Below are positions 27,597-32,618 of a stretch of DNA of 32,618 nt, piece by piece; position 1 is the stretch's first letter, and each line of letters begins with the position of its first letter. Below the pieces are notes generated by a model. It had not been told where the DNA came from, made no database searches, and saw nothing but the letters and a program-made list of their open reading frames with translations. The stretch spans positions 1-32,618 of the forward strand of contig JAEUPF010000096.1 of the NCBI GenBank assembly GCA_016790425.1, read 5' to 3'. The position numbers were made by a program, and so were the translations under genes. The DNA is from Rubrivivax sp. (GTDB lineage: Bacteria > Pseudomonadota > Gammaproteobacteria > Burkholderiales > Burkholderiaceae_C).

Positions 27597-28609
27597 GCCA
27601 TCCCCATCACCTTGCGGTAAGCCTGCCCCACGCGCAGCGGCCCGGGGAAGTAGGCCCACTCCAGCGCGTGCGGGTAAGGCGTGTCCCAGCCGGTGACGCG
27701 CTCGATCGGCGCTTCGAGGTGCCAGAAGCAGTGTTCCTGCACGAGCGCGGTCAGTTCGGCGCCGAAGCCGCTGGTGCGCGTGGCTTCGTGCAGCACCACG
27801 CAGCGGCCGGTCTTCCTCACCGAGGCGACGATCGTCGCGAGGTCCAGCGGCCACAGGCTGCGCAGGTCGATGATCTCGGCGTCGATGCCGGTTTCGGCCG
27901 CGGCCGCCTCGGCGACGAAGACCATCGTGCCGTAGGTGACGACGGTCAGGTCGTCGCCCCGGCGCACCACCGCCGCCGTGTCCAGCGGCACCGTGTAGTG
28001 GCCTTCGGGCACTTCGCTCTTCGGGTGCGCGGACCAGGCCACCACCGGCTTGTCGTGGTGGCCGTCGAAAGGCCCGTTGTACAGGCGCTTGGGCTCGAGG
28101 AAGATGACCGGGTCGTCGCACTCGATGGCGGCGATGAGCAGCCCCTTGGCGTCGTACGGGTTGCTGGGCATCACCGTGCGCAGGCCGCACACGTGCGTGA
28201 ACAGGGCCTCCGGGCTCTGGCTGTGCGTCTGCCCGCCGTAGATGCCGCCGCCGCACGGCATGCGGATGACCAGCGGCGCGGTGAAGTCGCCCGCCGAGCG
28301 GTAGCGCAGCCGTGCCGCCTCGGAGACGATCTGGTCGGAGGCGGGGTAGAAGTAGTCGGCGAACTGCACTTCCACCACCGGGCGCAGGCCGTAGGCGGCC
28401 ATGCCGATGGCGGTGCCGACGATGCCGCCTTCGGCGATCGGCGAATCGAACACGCGGTGCTTGCCGTACCGGGCCTGCAGGCCCTCGGTGCAGCGGAAGA
28501 CGCCGCCGAAGTAGCCCACGTCCTCGCCGAAGACCACCACCTGCTCGTCGCGCCCGAGCATCACGTCCATCGCCGAGCGCAGCGCCTGGATCATGGTCAT
28601 CGTGGCCAT
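27593..28609 (-). CDS. bkdA2: Branched-chain 2-oxoacid dehydrogenase E1 beta subunit
   Basis: The 338-residue beta subunit forms the alpha2beta2 E1 decarboxylase with the next gene upstream. It shows GEDVGYFGGVFRCTEGL (residues about 28-44), FDSPIAEGGIVGTAIGMA, HSQSPEALFTH, and the transketolase C-terminal domain (TGRCVVLHEATRTSGFGAE). The first ATG at 28609 directly abuts a GAGAGGAG motif, which is too close; the ATG three codons later (28600) has better spacing and may be the real start, giving MTMIQALRSAM. It lies six bases after the E1alpha stop and overlaps the E2 start by four bases, so the three genes are one operon. Oxidative decarboxylation of Val, Leu and Ile keto-acids is the expected role. 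Confidence 0.95.
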   Translation of the reverse strand: MATMTMIQALRSAMDVMLGRDEQVVVFGEDVGYFGGVFRCTEGLQARYGKHRVFDSPIAEGGIVGTAIGMAAYGLRPVVEVQFADYFYPASDQIVSEAARLRYRSAGDFTAPLVIRMPCGGGIYGGQTHSQSPEALFTHVCGLRTVMPSNPYDAKGLLIAAIECDDPVIFLEPKRLYNGPFDGHHDKPVVAWSAHPKSEVPEGHYTVPLDTAAVVRRGDDLTVVTYGTMVFVAEAAAAETGIDAEIIDLRSLWPLDLATIVASVRKTGRCVVLHEATRTSGFGAELTALVQEHCFWHLEAPIERVTGWDTPYPHALEWAYFPGPLRVGQAYRKVMGMA

Positions 28610-28615
28610 CTCCTC

Positions 28616-30120
<1,505 letters not shown>

Positions 30121-30155
30121 GCGTGCAGGTTCTTCAACCAGCAAAAGGAGTTGCG

Positions 30156-31046
30156 ATGGGTGCTCCGATCGTGGTGTTGACGTCCCTGGCCGCGCTGGCC
30201 CTCGCTGTCGTTCCGGCGGCGCATGGGCAGACCTTGAAGAAGGTTGCCGATGCCGACCGCATCGTCGCCGCGTACCGCGAGGCCGCCGTGCCGTTCAGCT
30301 ACCTCATCAGCCCGACCAAAGCGGTGGGCTTCTCCGTGGATCTCACCGAGGCGATCGTCGACGAGGTGCGTCGCCAGGTGAAGCGGCCGCAACTCGCGCT
30401 GGCCTGGGTTCCGGTGACGGGGCAGAACCGCATTCCCCTGCTCGTCGAGGGCAAGGTCGACCTCGAATGCGGGTCCACGACCAACACCGCCGCGCGCGGC
30501 AAGGACGTGGCGTTCTCGATCAGCTTCTTCTACGCCGGCACGCGCATGCTGGCGCGCAAGGACTCCGGCGTCGGCGCCTATGCGGACCTCGCGGGCAAGA
30601 AGGTGGCCACGGTGGCCGGCAGCACCAACGAGAAGGTGATGCAGGCCTACGCGACGCAGCACCAGATCGCTGCCCAGTGGCAGCCGGCCAAGGACTACCG
30701 CGATGCGTTCGAGTCGATGCAGTCGGGCCGGGCCGCGGCGATGGTGCTGGACGACGTGCTGCTGTACGGGCTGCGCGCCAACGCGGAAGATCCGGCCAGC
30801 ATGCAGGTTCTGGGCGAGCCGCTGCAGGTCGAACCCTACGGGTGCATGGTGCGCAAGGACGACCCCGAGTTCAAGAAGCTGGTCGACCGGGTGATCACGA
30901 AGCTGATGACGACCGGCGAGTTCACGCGGCTGTACAAGCGCTGGTTCCAGTCGCCGATCCCGCCGCGCGGCGCCGTGATCGACATGCCGATGAGTGCCGC
31001 GCTCGTGCAGAACATCCAGCAGCGAAGCGACAAGCCGGCCAACTGA
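30156..31046 (+). CDS. GltI-like periplasmic amino-acid-binding protein (orphan ABC component)
   Basis: The 296-residue protein has a Sec signal peptide (residues 1-24, cleavage AAHG-Q25) and the type II periplasmic binding fold of the glutamate/aspartate-binding GltI group: PFSYL, VGFSVDLTEAIVDEVRRQ, the ligand segment LECGSTTNTAARGKDVAFSISFF, and KKVATVAGSTNEKVMQAY. No lipobox is present. In typical operons gltJ, gltK and gltL follow; none is here, so it would rely on a permease from another locus or serve signalling. Dicarboxylic amino acids are the family ligands, but the specificity is inferred. A candidate FNR-type promoter lies upstream, and AAAAGGAG precedes the ATG. Confidence 0.9.
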   Translation: MGAPIVVLTSLAALALAVVPAAHGQTLKKVADADRIVAAYREAAVPFSYLISPTKAVGFSVDLTEAIVDEVRRQVKRPQLALAWVPVTGQNRIPLLVEGKVDLECGSTTNTAARGKDVAFSISFFYAGTRMLARKDSGVGAYADLAGKKVATVAGSTNEKVMQAYATQHQIAAQWQPAKDYRDAFESMQSGRAAAMVLDDVLLYGLRANAEDPASMQVLGEPLQVEPYGCMVRKDDPEFKKLVDRVITKLMTTGEFTRLYKRWFQSPIPPRGAVIDMPMSAALVQNIQQRSDKPAN

Positions 31047-31104
31047 GGCGCGGTGGCTGCGCCACTGGTCGGCGCCGCTGCCGCCGAGCGCCGACAATCC
31101 GCGC

Positions 31105-31773
31105 ATGGGAACGTTGAGCCTCGTGCGCCACGGCCAGGCGTCGTTCGGCAGCGCCGACTACGACCGCCTGAGCGAGACCGGCGCGCGCCAATGCGAAGCG
31201 CTCGGGCGCTACTGGGCCGAGCGCGGGCGCCGCTTCGACTCGGTGATCACCGGCACGCTCAAGCGGCACGCGCAGTCGCTCGAGGCGATCGCCGCTGCGC
31301 TGCCGGGCCTGCCGCCTGCGCGCGCCGATGCGGCGCTGAACGAGTACGACGCCGAGGCGATCGTGCGCGCGGTGGCCGGCGGGCGCCCTGTCGTCACCAC
31401 GCCCGAAGGCGACCGGCGCGAGCATTTCCGGCTGCTGCGCGAAGGCCTCGCCAAGTGGATGCGCGGCGAGATCGAGGTGCCCGGCCTGGCCGACTGGGCG
31501 CGCTTCTCGGGCGGCGTGGCGGCATGGCTGGAGACGCTGCGCACATCGGGCGCTGCCGAGGTGCTGGTGGTCAGCAGCGGCGGGCCGATCGCCACGGCCA
31601 TCGCGCATGTCCTGGGCGCACCGCCCTCGGCGGTGGTGGCGCTGAACCTGCAGCTGCGCAACAGTGCGTTGTCGGAGGTGACGTTCAGCCCCTCGCGGCA
31701 CTGGCTCGTCAGCTACAACACGCTGCCGCACCTGGACCACCCGGAGCGGTCCGGGTGGGTGACGTTCTCCTGA
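31105..31773 (+). CDS. Histidine phosphatase superfamily protein
   Basis: The 222-residue protein carries the RHG signature at its start (L-V-R8-H9-G10-Q; H9 is the phospho-acceptor), followed by LSETGARQCEALG and ITGTLKRHAQSLEAIA, typical of phosphoglycerate-mutase-like phosphatases. The distal VVSSGGPIATAIAH replaces the usual distal RHG-type histidine (commonly SHGG) with S-S-G-G. The loss of that His would weaken catalysis unless another residue substitutes. The substrate is unknown; SixA-, CobC- and PhoE-like roles cannot be separated. It starts 58 bp after the binding-protein gene and could share its transcript. Confidence 0.85.
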   Translation: MGTLSLVRHGQASFGSADYDRLSETGARQCEALGRYWAERGRRFDSVITGTLKRHAQSLEAIAAALPGLPPARADAALNEYDAEAIVRAVAGGRPVVTTPEGDRREHFRLLREGLAKWMRGEIEVPGLADWARFSGGVAAWLETLRTSGAAEVLVVSSGGPIATAIAHVLGAPPSAVVALNLQLRNSALSEVTFSPSRHWLVSYNTLPHLDHPERSGWVTFS

Positions 31774-31774
31774 G

Positions 31775-31801
31775 GCCGCACGGGGCCGGCGCCGGTGCGG
31801 C
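31775..31801. terminator. Hairpin between convergent genes
   Basis: GCCGCAC (31775-31781) and GTGCGGC (31795-31801) form a perfect 7-bp stem with a GC-rich 13-nt loop in the 31-bp gap between the phosphatase (+) and LysM (-) genes. A bidirectional terminator is plausible; no T-run. Confidence 0.6.
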
Positions 31802-31804
31802 ACC

Positions 31805-32305
31805 TTACAGCGGCGGGATGCGCAGCATCTGCCCCGGGTAGATCTTGTCCGGGTGCGTGAGCATCGGCTTGTTGGCTTCGAAGATGACGGGGTACTTGTT
31901 CGGGTCGCCGTAGAACTTCTTGGCGATCTTGGAGAGGTTGTCGCCGCTGACGACCGTGTGCCACTGCGCTTCGGGCTCGCTGGCAGCGACGGTGAGCATG
32001 TCGTTCACCGCGGCGACGCCGGCCACGTTGCCGCAGCACAGCAGCACCTTCTCCTTGGTGGCCTGGTCGGGCATCACGCCGTCGGCGGTCACGGTGGCGG
32101 TGGCGGCATCGAAGCTGACGCCCAGGCCTTCGGTGGGCAGGCCCTGGGCGCGCACGTAGTCGATGATGGCGTCGCCGGCGGCCTTGCTCAGGGCGGCGAC
32201 GTTCTCGGGCGTCGGTGCCGAGGCCGCGGCGTCCTGCGCCGACTTCGCTGCACCCTTGCCGAACAGCTTCTCGCCGGCATCCTTGAAGAACGACATCAGG
32301 CCCAT
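31805..32305 (-). CDS. BON-LysM protein (KbpA/YgaU type)
   Basis: The 166-residue protein joins a BON-like domain (about 40-105; AIIDYVRAQGL, VSFDAATATVTADGVMPDQATKEKVLLC, GVAAVNDML) to a C-terminal LysM domain (about 115-165; WHTVVSGDNLSKIAKKFYGDPNKYPVIFEANK, then YPGQMLRIPPL). This is the KbpA/YgaU arrangement; the E. coli homologue binds potassium. There is no signal peptide, which matches that family's cytosolic location in spite of LysM being best known for peptidoglycan binding. AAGGAG precedes ATG 32305. A CC pair (residues 90-91) in the BON domain is unusual. No operon partner is visible. Confidence 0.92.
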   Translation of the reverse strand: MGLMSFFKDAGEKLFGKGAAKSAQDAAASAPTPENVAALSKAAGDAIIDYVRAQGLPTEGLGVSFDAATATVTADGVMPDQATKEKVLLCCGNVAGVAAVNDMLTVAASEPEAQWHTVVSGDNLSKIAKKFYGDPNKYPVIFEANKPMLTHPDKIYPGQMLRIPPL

Positions 32306-32425
32306 GGCTCACTCCTTGGCTCGGTTGTTCGGGCCCGTAGCGTGCAAGCAGCCCGTGACGGCCATGCTACGCCGCCGCCGGAAGCGCCAGCCATGCCGCG
32401 GCATGGGTGGCGGCGCAAAACCGCT

Positions 32426-32618
32426 TCAGCGAGCGGGCTTGGCCTGGCCGTGCGCGTGACCGTGGCCATGGCCATGGCCATGGCCATGGTCGTGCCCGTG
32501 GCCGTGCCCGTGGTCGTGCCCGTGGTCGTGCCCGTGGTCGTGCCCATGGTCGTGCCCGTGGTCGTGCCCGTGGTCGTGCCCGTGGTCGTGCCCGTGGTCG
32601 TGCCCGTGGTCGTGCCCG
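32426..32618 (-). CDS. C-terminal histidine-rich tail of a gene cut by the window edge
   Basis: The frame ending at TGA 32426-32428 encodes, in the sense direction, repeated G-H-D-H units merging into G-H-G-H, then HAHGQAKPAR and stop. At least 63 residues are visible and every second one is His in the repeat. His-rich C-termini of this sort occur in metal-handling proteins: SlyD prolyl isomerase, UreE and HypB chaperones, and CDF or ZIP metal transporters. The part that would decide between them is beyond the edge. Nickel, cobalt or zinc binding by the tail is likely from composition. The stop at 32426 and the metal-tail character support this frame over the other two open frames. Confidence 0.75.
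   Translation of the reverse strand, partial: GHDHGHDHGHDHGHDHGHDHGHDHGHDHGHDHGHDHGHGHGHDHGHGHGHGHGHAHGQAKPAR
32461..32618. repeat. 12-bp tandem repeat at the window end (Gly-His-Asp-His coding)
   Basis: The unit GTGGTCGTGCCC (plus strand) recurs with few changes to the last base. At its left end it grades into 6-bp GTGGCC/ATGGCC units. The unit length is a multiple of three, so the reading frame is kept through copy-number changes. The sequence ends within the repeat. Confidence 0.93.

Noticed and set aside
32296-32547. Minus-strand frame giving M-G-T-T-T-G and M-A-M-A repeats
   Set aside because: It reads the 12-bp repeat in another frame and overlaps the LysM gene start; the Gly-His-Asp-His frame fits known metal-binding tails and has a sensible stop.
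32461-32618. CRISPR-like regular repetition
   Set aside because: The 12-bp units are contiguous, with no spacers, and encode a protein repeat.

Overview
The window is very GC-rich, with G or C in most third codon positions, densely packed genes and Shine-Dalgarno-preceded ATG starts. Gene content (fused isobutyryl-CoA mutase, branched-chain 2-oxoacid dehydrogenase, periplasmic IorAB-type molybdenum oxidoreductase, type III pantothenate kinase, GltI-type binding protein) suggests a betaproteobacterium, probably of the Burkholderiales (Rubrivivax/Leptothrix/Methylibium-like). This is inferred from gene style only; no rRNA or other taxonomic marker is present. No tRNA, rRNA, CRISPR array, transposase, integrase or phage gene was seen, and no gene-free stretch exceeds about 300 bp.

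Layout. 1-3983: the start of a DUF418 membrane protein (cut by the edge), a two-CBS protein followed by a strong stem-loop, a membrane hybrid histidine kinase, and coaX on the opposite strand. 4033-8122: a 24-bp perfect palindrome in the coaX/icmF divergent region, the large icmF, then a ParD-like antitoxin whose ParE-like toxin partner is interrupted by an early stop codon. 8324-17696: iorA and iorB-like genes run leftward. Divergent to them are a Crp/Fnr-family regulator, an MFS carrier, an acyl-CoA synthetase, a ThDP lyase of the 2-hydroxyacyl-CoA lyase (ILVBL/HACL2) type and an RraA/HMG-aldolase-like protein. A 20-bp near-palindrome lies between the two arms. 17747-25344: a secreted caspase-like protease, thymidine kinase, 6-phosphogluconate dehydrogenase, a small ABM-type protein, a YdeI/DUF1801 protein, a GFA-type zinc protein and an M14 zinc carboxypeptidase. 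25550-32618: a lipoprotein, a complete E1alpha-E1beta-E2 branched-chain 2-oxoacid dehydrogenase operon, an orphan amino-acid-binding protein behind a well-formed candidate FNR-type class II promoter, a histidine phosphatase, a BON-LysM protein, and the Gly-His-Asp-His repeat tail of a gene cut by the window edge.

How the genes fit together. Two acyl-CoA themes stand out. BKDH produces isobutyryl-CoA and other branched acyl-CoAs, and IcmF can interconvert isobutyryl-CoA and n-butyryl-CoA. The two loci are more than 18 kb apart and only functionally related. The 11254-17696 cluster reads as an uptake, CoA-activation, C-C-cleavage and aldolase cassette under a local Crp/Fnr-type regulator; its substrate cannot be told from sequence. 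It is the best candidate for an undescribed pathway here, with the regulatory palindromes and the broken toxin as secondary points of interest.
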